Shown piece after piece: positions 1 to 6,901 of a stretch of 10,934 nucleotides of DNA. The position numbers and the translations under genes are program-made. The stretch's first letter is position 1. Every line of letters starts with the position of its first letter. This stretch comes from Nitrososphaerota archaeon (lineage in GTDB: Archaea > Thermoproteota > Nitrososphaeria > Nitrososphaerales > UBA183): positions 1-10,934 of the forward strand of contig JAFMAW010000022.1 of the NCBI GenBank assembly GCA_029784795.1, read 5' to 3'. The notes beneath the pieces are model-generated. The model was given only the letters and a program-made list of their open reading frames with translations. It made no database searches and was not told where the DNA came from.

Positions 1-1
1 C

Positions 2-940
2 AACAACAACAATCTCCTTTACAGCCAGGCGGCTTCGGCGCGCAACTCCGCGACCCAGAACGCGCTGGCCGAAAGCGCGCTCGTCTCAGCGTCGGCAGCC
101 GGAGGGACATCGGTCATAACCTTCACCGTCGACAATACGGGCGGCGTGGCCCTGAACATAACCTCGTTCTTCCTGACCTCTAGCAGCAACAGCCTGGAGT
201 TCTGCCAGCATGGTTCATCCAGCCCATGCCCCACGCTCCCTGTGGTTGTCAGCGTGGGAGCGACTTCAAACGCGATCAGCACCGGCACGACGTACGCAAG
301 CCCGACTACGTACACCCTCAGGGTGGTGACGCAGCGCGGGAACGTCTTCACTACGACCTACCCTCCGACGGCCACCTCCCTTGCCGCCCAGGCGCTGTCC
401 AGCGGCGCCATCGGGGACCTGTACATGAAACTCGGCACGTTCACCTGGTACACGGTGTCATCTTGCGGCAGCGGCAACTACTGCCTAAACAACCAAGGGC
501 TCGGCTTCTCCATGCCTACGAGCGAGAGCGCCTGCAACACTTGTTACACCGCCTTCTCCGTGAGCATAACCGACCTGAACCCGGCTCAGTACAATATCAC
601 GCTCGACGAGTACAGCCAGTTGCTGTTGTTCTGGGGCCATGGCTCCAGCTTCAGGAACCAACCGTGGTACATAATTAGCAACTCCTCGAACACAATCTCG
701 AGCACTTACTCGCCTGTCACGCTATTCTACAATCAGCCGGTCACGCTGCTGTTCGGGTCAAGCACCCCGGGGAGCTTCAGCCTGCAGTCCCTTAGCGGCA
801 GCAACGCTCCGACCGCCGGCTCCGTCGCGTCGGTTTTCATAGTCTCGCACGGGTGGAAGAACATCCAGTTTTCAAAACAGGCCATCAGCAACTCAAACTA
901 TGGCCAGAACTCCCCCTACGTCTCGATCCTCTTCTATTAG
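2..940 (+). CDS. 5'-truncated secreted/pilin-like surface protein
   Basis: The reading frame is open from the first bases of the window to TAG at 938-940, giving 312 residues; the true start and any class III signal peptide lie upstream. The product is Ser/Thr/Asn/Gly rich with few charges. Residues about 36-58 contain a stretch with VDNTGG and NITSFFL, like the first beta-strands following the N-terminal helix in archaeal type IV pilins and FlaF/FlaG-like proteins. Six cysteines occur as three close pairs (residues 68/76, 155/161, 178/181), suggesting disulfides outside the cell. Several N-x-S/T sequons are present. The gene ends 9 nt before the assembly ATPase, which supports a role as a filament subunit or minor pilin (inference from context). 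It could instead be an unrelated secreted protein. Confidence is high that it is coding, moderate on function. Confidence 0.75.
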   Translation, partial: NNNNLLYSQAASARNSATQNALAESALVSASAAGGTSVITFTVDNTGGVALNITSFFLTSSSNSLEFCQHGSSSPCPTLPVVVSVGATSNAISTGTTYASPTTYTLRVVTQRGNVFTTTYPPTATSLAAQALSSGAIGDLYMKLGTFTWYTVSSCGSGNYCLNNQGLGFSMPTSESACNTCYTAFSVSITDLNPAQYNITLDEYSQLLLFWGHGSSFRNQPWYIISNSSNTISSTYSPVTLFYNQPVTLLFGSSTPGSFSLQSLSGSNAPTAGSVASVFIVSHGWKNIQFSKQAISNSNYGQNSPYVSILFY

Positions 941-949
941 TGGTGGAAA

Positions 950-2545
950 ATGTTCGGCTCCAAGAAAGACCCCACCAAAGATTCGAAGGACGCCAAGGGA
1001 CCGGCCATCCGCTACCCGCCTATGGGGGCGCCTGTCCCGCCGTCATGGAAGGAAGTGGAGAGGTACGCCCTCAACGCGCCCTTCGCCTATGCCGTGATAG
1101 CCGAGGACCCTGCCACCACGACGAAGAAGTACTTCATCGACGAGGTGAGCCTCACCCCTCGGGAGGGCCAGATCTACACCTACATCCTGGACACGCTTGA
1201 GAGCGAGCTCACCGTCCCCCGCGGCGAGATCGACCCCAAGTCGTACTTCAGGGACCAGGCGAAGCGCATAGTCGTGAAGTACGGCATCAAGGCCTCGCAG
1301 CTCGCGTGGCCGAAGATCCTCTACTTCGCCGAAAGGGACCTGGTCGGCTTCGGCATCCTCGACGGCCTCATGCGCGACGTGAACATAGAAGACATCTCCG
1401 CCGACGGCCTGAAGAAGCCGATATTCGTGTACCAGCGCAAGTACGAGAGCATCGAGACCAACATCTCCTTCGCCGACGACGTGCCGCTTGACAACCTGAT
1501 CTCCCGCCTCGCCCACATGGCAGGGAAGCACATCTCCACCGCGTTCCCCATCGTCCAGGGGACCCTGCCGGGGAGGCACAGGCTCTCCGCCACATTCCGG
1601 CGGGAGGTCTCTCCCTTCGGTGGCAGCTTTACGGTGAGGAAGTTCAGGGAGGACCCGGTCACCATCACGGACCTCATCAACATGAACGTCATCGACCAGA
1701 ACATAGCCGCCTATGTCTGGCTCCTGATGGAGAACAGGTCGCCAGCCCTCGTTGTCGGCTCAACCGGGAGCGGCAAGACGACCCTCATGAACGCTCTGCT
1801 GACATTTACGCGGATGAACAACAAGATCGTGACCATCGAGGAAGTCCAAGAAGCGAACCTCCCCCACTCGAACTGGACCGCCCTTCTCTCGAGGGAGAGC
1901 TACGGGGTAGTGGAGGATAGCGGGCGGGAGATCGGCCTCTTCGACCTCGTGAAGACAGCCATGAGGATGCGGCCCGACATACTCGTCGTAGGAGAGGTGA
2001 GGGGAGAAGAGGCGTATGTGCTCTTCCAAGGACTGGCTACCGGCCACGGGGGCATCTCGACAGTCCACGCAGACGATGTCTCCTCTGCCATCCAGAGGCT
2101 CACATCGAAGCCGATGGACGTCCCTCCCGCCTTCATCCCCTTCCTCGACCTCGTGTTCACCGTGAGGAGGATCGCGATCCCGACCCCGGACGGGGGCTTC
2201 AGGAACGTCAGGCGGGTCCTCTCTGTGGACGAGGTCGTGTCCGTGGGGAACTACGTCAAGATGTTCAGGTGGGACCCGGCCACGGACAAGCACGTGCCCT
2301 CCCCCCTGAAGAACAGCGTGAAGCTTGCCAGGCTGGCCAAGGACCTGGGGATGACGCATGCGGAGCTCGCTGACGAGGTCGGCCGGCGCGCCTCGGTGCT
2401 CAAGTGGATACAGCAGAGGGGGATAAGGAACTTCAGGGAGGTCTCCTCTATCCTCGAGGAGTACAGGACCGACCCCAAAGGCATGACGGAACGCGCCTTC
2501 AAGGAGCTGGGCCTGATCCGCGTCACCACCGAGGGCGAGGCGTAG
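950..2545 (+). CDS. Type II/IV secretion-pilus assembly ATPase (FlaI/GspE/TadA superfamily)
   Basis: This 531-aa protein is a hexameric secretion ATPase that would power assembly of an archaeal pilus at the inner face of the membrane. The N-terminal domain (about 1-245) is followed by a RecA-like core. Visible motifs: Walker A GSTGSGKTT at 270-278 (K276), Asp-box acidic pair E297/E298 in IVTIEE, Walker B-like DILVVGEVRGEE from 343 (E349), and a His box GHGGISTVHADD at 365-376. The C-terminus (about 455-531) is a helical segment typical of archaeal GspE-like proteins. ATG at 950 follows GGTGG at 942-946, a rather tight Shine-Dalgarno spacing. It sits between the pilin-like gene and the platform gene, 9 nt from each. 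Archaellum (FlaI) and adhesive-pilus ATPases cannot be separated here; no other archaellum genes are in view, so a pilus is favoured. Confidence 0.95.
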   Translation: MFGSKKDPTKDSKDAKGPAIRYPPMGAPVPPSWKEVERYALNAPFAYAVIAEDPATTTKKYFIDEVSLTPREGQIYTYILDTLESELTVPRGEIDPKSYFRDQAKRIVVKYGIKASQLAWPKILYFAERDLVGFGILDGLMRDVNIEDISADGLKKPIFVYQRKYESIETNISFADDVPLDNLISRLAHMAGKHISTAFPIVQGTLPGRHRLSATFRREVSPFGGSFTVRKFREDPVTITDLINMNVIDQNIAAYVWLLMENRSPALVVGSTGSGKTTLMNALLTFTRMNNKIVTIEEVQEANLPHSNWTALLSRESYGVVEDSGREIGLFDLVKTAMRMRPDILVVGEVRGEEAYVLFQGLATGHGGISTVHADDVSSAIQRLTSKPMDVPPAFIPFLDLVFTVRRIAIPTPDGGFRNVRRVLSVDEVVSVGNYVKMFRWDPATDKHVPSPLKNSVKLARLAKDLGMTHAELADEVGRRASVLKWIQQRGIRNFREVSSILEEYRTDPKGMTERAFKELGLIRVTTEGEA

Positions 2546-2554
2546 GAATCAGAC

Positions 2555-4264
2555 ATGGCCCAGATGGCGGTCACCGAGGTCAAGCCGAGCGACGGGCAGA
2601 AGCTCACCCTCACCGACAGGATCTCCGCCTTCTCGCTGAGGATCTTCGGCCGCCCCGCCCGGCGCATATCGAAGAGCATGCCGGGCCTCAGAGAGGACAT
2701 CCTGAAGTCCAACCTCAGGACGACCCCGGACGCCCTCGTCTCCCTGGCGCTCTTCTCTTTCACGATGACCGGCGTGGTGGCCGCGGCCTTGGTCGTGGTC
2801 GCCTTCGCGACCGGCTTCCTGCTACTTGCGTTGGCGGTGGTGGCCCTGCCGTTTGCGCTCCTGCTCGGCCTCAACGCCCCCAAGATCAGCCAATCTACCC
2901 GGGCCTCCGCCCTCGAGAACGAGCTCCCGTTCCTGGTCGGCTACATGGAAGTCCTCGCCGGGGGAGGCGTGTCTCCCGTCGCGACGCTAAAGCGCATCGC
3001 CAAGATGGAGAAGCTCCTCCCCGCCTCCTCCAAGGAGGCGAAGCTGATCCTCGTCGACACGGACGTCTTCGGGGTGGACCCTATCACGGCGCTCGAAAAG
3101 GCCGCCGACCACAACCCCAACAAGACGTTCCGAGAGTTCCTATACGGCTACACCACCGTGCTGAAGACCGGGGGGGACGCCCAGACCTACGTCAACTCCA
3201 AGCTCAAGGAGACGATGGACGCCCGCAGCCTGAAGATCAGGAGGACCTCGGACACGATAGGGACCATGGCCGAGGCCTACATCACCGTCACGGCCGTGCT
3301 CGGCATCAGCCTTTTCACCCTGTACCAGGTCCAGGCGATAGTCTCCCACAACAACGCCGGCATCACGAGCCTCCTGATGTTCTCCTTCGTCCTCGTCCCG
3401 ATCATCTCTGCTATGTTCGTCTGGCTCCTGGACGGGCTCGGGACGAAGCAGCCCTACACCGACTACCGGCCCTACAAGATATTCGGCGTCTTCGCCCCGC
3501 TAGGCGCGGCCCTGTTCTTCGTGCCGTTGCCGCTGAACCTCGTCTTGAGGTCGACGATCTCCCTGCTTACTGCCGTCGTTGTCCCGGCCGTCTTCGCGAT
3601 CAGATACTCGCGCGAGAGGTACGGGCTGGAGACCAAACTCCCTGACTTCATCAGGGACGTGGCGGAGAGCAGGAAGATCGGCCTCTCTCCGGAGGCGAGC
3701 ATAGAGACCCTCGAGGTCAAGAGCTACGGGCGGCTGTCCAAGCCTGTCGAGAAGATGGGGGCCCAGCTCTCATGGGGGCTGACCCTCTCGAAGGTCGTCA
3801 CCACGTTCATCGGGAGCGTGAACAGCTGGCTCACCAAGGTGGTGGGGTCGCTCATGCTAGAAGTCGTAGACGTGGGCGGCGGAACGGTGAGGAGCTTCTC
3901 GGAGATGGCAGATTTCACGCGCAGGATAAACGACCTTGAGGCGGAGAAGCGGTCGGCCCTCCGCCCCTACATATTCGTGACTTACATGGCCGGGATCATG
4001 ATCGTCATGACGACCTTCCTGATGGTCTACTTCCTCAAGGAGACGACTCTCACCCCCGGCACCCTCGCGCAGTCGACCGTCAGCTCAGGGACAGTCGACC
4101 TGCTCCTCGTCTCCGCGCTCTTCGAGAGCTTCGTGGTCGGCCTCGTGGCCGGGAAGATGGGAGAGGGGGCCCTGTCCGACGGGTTCAAGCACTCGATGGT
4201 ACTCGTCATCATAAGCGTGGTCACAGTCTACGTCGCGGCCCTGTTCATCAAGATACCGTTGTGA
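2555..4264 (+). CDS. Type II/IV secretion-pilus membrane platform protein (FlaJ/TadC-like, two T2SSF domains)
   Basis: This 569-aa polytopic protein would anchor the filament base and couple it to the cytoplasmic ATPase encoded just upstream. Hydrophobic segments are visible near residues 60-83, 84-106, 240-260, 271-292, 309-327, 331-349, 472-493, 514-533 and 547-565. Two cytoplasmic T2SSF-like modules begin with matching motifs: LPFLVGYMEVLAGGGVSP near 124-141 and LPDFIRDVAESRKIGLSP near 362-379. This duplicated layout and the length fit the archaeal FlaJ/TadC family. ATG at 2555 is 9 nt after the ATPase stop, with a weak AGGAA nearby, so the genes are almost certainly co-transcribed. The gene ends with TGA at 4262-4264. 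Function is well supported by family and neighbours; which filament it builds is inferred only. Confidence 0.93.
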   Translation: MAQMAVTEVKPSDGQKLTLTDRISAFSLRIFGRPARRISKSMPGLREDILKSNLRTTPDALVSLALFSFTMTGVVAAALVVVAFATGFLLLALAVVALPFALLLGLNAPKISQSTRASALENELPFLVGYMEVLAGGGVSPVATLKRIAKMEKLLPASSKEAKLILVDTDVFGVDPITALEKAADHNPNKTFREFLYGYTTVLKTGGDAQTYVNSKLKETMDARSLKIRRTSDTIGTMAEAYITVTAVLGISLFTLYQVQAIVSHNNAGITSLLMFSFVLVPIISAMFVWLLDGLGTKQPYTDYRPYKIFGVFAPLGAALFFVPLPLNLVLRSTISLLTAVVVPAVFAIRYSRERYGLETKLPDFIRDVAESRKIGLSPEASIETLEVKSYGRLSKPVEKMGAQLSWGLTLSKVVTTFIGSVNSWLTKVVGSLMLEVVDVGGGTVRSFSEMADFTRRINDLEAEKRSALRPYIFVTYMAGIMIVMTTFLMVYFLKETTLTPGTLAQSTVSSGTVDLLLVSALFESFVVGLVAGKMGEGALSDGFKHSMVLVIISVVTVYVAALFIKIPL

Positions 4265-4336
4265 GAAGAGTTGTCGAACCACCAACCTCGAAGCGGCTCG
4301 GCTCCGACCTGCAATCTGGAGCGTGTGTCTGTGAAG

Positions 4337-4344
4337 CCTAAATA
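4337..4344 (+). promoter_or_regulatory. TATA-like box upstream of the Ig-repeat exoprotein
   Basis: The sequence CCTAAATA is the only clearly A/T-rich octamer in the 104-nt gap 4265-4368. Its centre lies about 28 nt ahead of the ATG at 4369, so transcription would begin almost at the start codon. A G-rich, Shine-Dalgarno-like GGAGGGGG at 4351-4358 lies between the box and that predicted start. It would be transcribed only if the start site is further upstream. Rest of the gap: nothing recognisable. Confidence 0.5.
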
Positions 4345-4368
4345 CGGAAAGGAGGGGGAAAAGTCAGG

Positions 4369-6258
4369 ATGACCTTGCGCAGAGGCGCCTCCCTGCTCGT
4401 GCTTTCGCTCTTCATACTTTCAGGCCTGACCGCCGTCACCCTGGCAGGCTCCCAGGGCGCGAGCGCGGCGGCCCAGGCGCGGTCGATCTCGATTACCCCG
4501 CTCCCCTCCGACCTCCCCACCAGCTCGAGCGGCGTCTCCACCTTCCAGGCTCTGGTCGTCTCGATCGTGGATGCCAAGGGGAACCCGCTCGTCCTCACCA
4601 ACGCCACCACCGTCTACCTCTCGTCTTCCCAGTCGGCCGTGCTTTCGGTGCAGGCCACGGTGACCGTGCCGGCAGGAGCCCAATACGCCCTGGCCGACGT
4701 CTACACCACCGCGACCCCCGGAAACAGCACGGTCACAGCCGTCGCCCCAGGGTTCAACTCCGCTTCGACCGAATTCGAGACCTCGATAGCCAGAGGATAC
4801 CCCACGCAGCTGCGGCTCTTTCCGCTCCCGAGCCGCTTCCATGCGGGCAGCCCGAGCAGCGGGGCCACCTTCGCGGCCGTAGTCGCAGACGCGGCGGGCC
4901 TGCCTGCGAGGACGATCCAGGCCACCCCGGTCAACGTGACTTCCTCGGATACCTCCATACTCACGGTCAGCGGCGCCACGATCCCTGTCAACCAGACCGT
5001 AGGATACGGCACCATGACGGTGTCAGGGGCGGCCGGCTTCGCAACGATAACGGCTTCCGCTTCGGGGCTCGTGTCTTCGTCTGCGGTCGTCAGCGTGCAG
5101 GCGAACTCGTCCAGCCCGGTGGCCCTCTCGATAGCCCCCCCTCCCACCAGCCTTCCCGCCGACGGAGGGACCTACAACGTGATGACGGTCACCCTGCTCG
5201 ACAACAAGAGCCGCCCGGCCGTCGCCACGGCCCCCGTCCAGATCTTCCTCACCTCGTCCAGGACGTACATAGCCACTGTCCCTGAGGTCGTCACGATCTC
5301 CCAGGGCTCGTCTTCCGTCACCGTCCCGGTCTCCACCCTGTCGGCGTCAGGCTCCACCTTCATCACCGCGTCCGCCCCGAATTTCATCTCCTCCTCGGCT
5401 GAAGTCAACACAGTGAGCATCCCTCCCGTCCAGCTTGGGATGCGCCTCGCGGACGCCAGCGCCCTCGTCTCTCCGCATTCAAACATCCTCACCCTGGTGG
5501 TCCAGCTCCAGGACTCGCAGGGCATCCCCTCCGTGGCAAGAGCCCCGGCCAAGGTCATCATCTCCTTCTCCAACAGCACCCTCCTGCAGGCCCCCATCAC
5601 CCTGACCATACCGAAAGGGTCTGACCTCGTCTACACCAACGTGACGCTTTCCCAGGCGACGAGAGGGACTTTCGCGGCCATCTCCAACGGACTCGCTTCG
5701 ACCACCGCCCAGTTCAAGGCGGCGCCTCTTCCCGTCACCGAGACGTTCGTCGCCAGCCCGCTGACGGTGCAGTTGGGGCAGACCACCTCCATAGTGTTCA
5801 CTCTCCTGTCGCAGGGGAACCCGGTCGTTGGCGCCGCTCTCTCCTGGACCGCCGTAGGCGGCTCCGTGTCCTCAAGCTCGTCCGTGACCGGACCCGCCGG
5901 GACCTGGACGGCGGCGTTCACCCCCGACGCGGTAGGGGTCTCGACCGTGGTGATCACCGCCTCCAGCCCGATAACGAAAGCGGCGAACTCCACCGTGTAC
6001 GTCACCGTGGACCCCGCCCAGGCGCGGAGCCCGAGCCTCCTCCAGAAGCTCATGACGTTCCCTTACGTGCTGATCCCGGTGGCCGCGGCCGCGGCGTCGG
6101 TGCTGGTCGCCTTCCTGTTCCTGCGGCGCAGGCGCCGCTCCAAGGAGGCAGAGGGCGCCCTGTCTGAGGAGGAGCAGGGGTTCAGCTTCCTGGGCAGGGA
6201 CACGTCTCTGGCGCCGTTCCAGGCGGCTCGGTTCTTCGCAGGGGTCCTGAGCGGGTGA
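4369..6258 (+). CDS. Membrane-anchored exoprotein with tandem Ig-like repeats
   Basis: This 629-aa protein has a signal peptide (about 1-35: RR, a Leu/Val/Ile-rich core, then Ala/Gly/Ser). Four related beta-rich repeats of about 95-100 residues follow (about 39-138, 147-244, 252-347, 355-450), then a fifth Big-1/invasin-like domain (about 457-547). A single C-terminal transmembrane helix (about 565-585) is followed by five arginines and a cytoplasmic tail of about 40 residues. Many N-x-S/T sequons suggest glycosylation. The architecture is that of a surface adhesin, S-layer-associated protein or sensor with its body outside and a short tail inside. Its position after the filament genes suggests a role at the cell surface, but no specific ligand can be named. 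The start is ATG at 4369. The AbrB-type gene follows 7 nt after the stop. Confidence 0.88.
   Translation: MTLRRGASLLVLSLFILSGLTAVTLAGSQGASAAAQARSISITPLPSDLPTSSSGVSTFQALVVSIVDAKGNPLVLTNATTVYLSSSQSAVLSVQATVTVPAGAQYALADVYTTATPGNSTVTAVAPGFNSASTEFETSIARGYPTQLRLFPLPSRFHAGSPSSGATFAAVVADAAGLPARTIQATPVNVTSSDTSILTVSGATIPVNQTVGYGTMTVSGAAGFATITASASGLVSSSAVVSVQANSSSPVALSIAPPPTSLPADGGTYNVMTVTLLDNKSRPAVATAPVQIFLTSSRTYIATVPEVVTISQGSSSVTVPVSTLSASGSTFITASAPNFISSSAEVNTVSIPPVQLGMRLADASALVSPHSNILTLVVQLQDSQGIPSVARAPAKVIISFSNSTLLQAPITLTIPKGSDLVYTNVTLSQATRGTFAAISNGLASTTAQFKAAPLPVTETFVASPLTVQLGQTTSIVFTLLSQGNPVVGAALSWTAVGGSVSSSSSVTGPAGTWTAAFTPDAVGVSTVVITASSPITKAANSTVYVTVDPAQARSPSLLQKLMTFPYVLIPVAAAAASVLVAFLFLRRRRRSKEAEGALSEEEQGFSFLGRDTSLAPFQAARFFAGVLSG
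4483..5718 (+). repeat. Four tandem Ig-like domain repeats encoded in the exoprotein gene
   Basis: The repeats are visible at protein level rather than as DNA copies. Each begins with a short strand ending in a Pro-rich turn (ITPLPSDLP, LFPLPSRFH, IAPPPTSLP; the fourth is more diverged). Each continues with a strand followed by a D-x-K/D-x-x-G/R-x-P-type turn, and ends with a pattern of the type T-(A/S)-x-A-x-(G/N)-(F/L)-x-S-(A/S)-S. DNA identity between copies appears low, so the duplications are old. Boundaries are approximate. Confidence 0.65.
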
Positions 6259-6265
6259 AGAGAGC

Positions 6266-6502
6266 ATGAGCGGCGAGGCCATAATCGAAGTCGCCAGGGT
6301 GTCGGACAAGGGGCAGGTGGTCATCCCCAAGGAGATACGGGACAAGTTCAACTTCGCCGAAGGGACAAAGCTGATAGTGGTGGCTACGGGGGACGCAGTC
6401 ATCCTTCAGCGGATCGAGACCGTGGTCGGGTCTGTGAACACCAAGGAGCTGCTCGACCGGGTCAAGTGGCTCGCCGGAAGGCCCGGCGTCACCCCGCCCT
6501 GA
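6266..6502 (+). CDS. AbrB/SpoVT-family DNA-binding protein
   Basis: This 78-aa protein carries a swapped-hairpin AbrB domain over residues about 6-52, with the hallmark VSDKGQVVIPKEIRDKF and a second half including the EGTKLIVVATGDAVIL strand region. Residues 53-78 form a short helical, then Pro-rich tail. Such proteins dimerise and bind DNA as transcription regulators or as antitoxins. No toxin gene (PIN, MazF, VapC-like) adjoins it, so a regulator role is favoured (inference). It begins 7 nt after the exoprotein stop, in the same direction, so the two are probably on one mRNA and it may regulate surface genes nearby. The ribosome-binding signal is weak (AAGAGAG before ATG). Confidence 0.92.
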   Translation: MSGEAIIEVARVSDKGQVVIPKEIRDKFNFAEGTKLIVVATGDAVILQRIETVVGSVNTKELLDRVKWLAGRPGVTPP

Positions 6503-6524
6503 GAGGCGCGATCTTGCGCTCCTG

Positions 6525-6540
6525 GCCCGCGTCGGCGGGC
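6525..6540. terminator. GC hairpin after the AbrB gene (possible 3'-end element)
   Basis: GCCCGC and GCGGGC form a perfect 6-bp stem around GTCG, 22 nt after the AbrB stop. No T-run follows, and archaeal termination usually relies on T-rich DNA, so the role is uncertain; it may act as an mRNA 3'-end stabiliser. Confidence 0.3.
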
Positions 6541-6649
6541 GGGCGGCTCAAGTGAGCGGAAGGGACGGATGTAGAATCGAAGGAGATGCCAGCTGAAGCA
6601 TGGCAGGACCTGTCCCTGTCGTGCGTGTGGTCCCCCGCGGGTCGTCCGC

Positions 6650-6661
6650 GCCCCCGGGGGC
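6650..6661. repeat. Perfect 12-bp palindrome between convergent genes
   Basis: GCCCCCGGGGGC is self-complementary. Just before it, CGCGG (6636-6640) and CCGCG (6646-6650) form another 5-bp stem. Both lie in the gap between the + strand AbrB gene and the - strand small gene, 5 nt beyond the stop codon of the latter. A bidirectional 3'-end or protein-binding role is possible. Nothing else is recognised in 6503-6665. Confidence 0.4.
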
Positions 6662-6665
6662 GGAA

Positions 6666-6851
6666 TCAGCTAAGCCCGAGCTCGGGGAACTTCGAAATCG
6701 GCAGGTTCAGCTCCTTCTGCAGGTCCCTGATCCTGTGGGCGTACTTCAGCATGCCCACCTTCTCGTTCTTGACCTTCGCGATCTTGTAAGCCTTCCAGTT
6801 CTTCTTCAGCGCCCCCCAGGTCTGTCCAATGGTGTACGTCGTGATGGTCAG
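6666..6851 (-). CDS. Small basic conserved-looking protein, apparent CTG (non-AUG) start
   Basis: Reading leftward from CTG at 6851-6849 to TGA at 6668-6666 gives 61 residues. The composition is that of a real cytosolic protein: Lys-rich, amphipathic, with motifs TYTIGQTWGALKKNWKAYKI, LKYAHRIRDLQKEL and a C-terminal ISKFPELGLS. A stop (TAA) lies about 24 nt upstream in frame, and there is no ATG, GTG or TTG between that stop and the well-formed N-terminal part. The first internal starts (GTG, ATG near residue 32-34) would cut the protein in half. A TATA-like box at 6880-6871 sits 24 nt ahead of the CTG, so the mRNA would be leaderless and begin at this codon. Function is unknown; resemblance to small thaumarchaeal proteins is an impression from memory only. 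A base error (CTG for ATG) is the alternative. Confidence 0.6.
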   Translation of the reverse strand: MTITTYTIGQTWGALKKNWKAYKIAKVKNEKVGMLKYAHRIRDLQKELNLPISKFPELGLS

Positions 6852-6870
6852 AACAAGGGCGACCCTGGGT

Positions 6871-6880
6871 TATTTTAAGA
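6871..6880 (-). promoter_or_regulatory. TATA-like box for the small minus-strand gene
   Basis: On the minus strand the sequence reads TCTTAAAATA, an A/T island in GC-rich DNA. Its centre is about 24 nt upstream of the proposed CTG start at 6851, the spacing expected for a leaderless archaeal transcript. It lies just past the 3' end of the upstream 338-aa gene, suggesting independent transcription. Confidence 0.6.
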
Positions 6881-6901
6881 TTGGCGTCGACCAGGCGGGC
6901 T

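Noticed and set aside
2404..3645. Long + strand frame of 413 codons
   Set aside because: It overlaps the ATPase end and most of the platform gene in another frame; Arg/Pro/His-rich composition typical of a shadow in GC-rich DNA.
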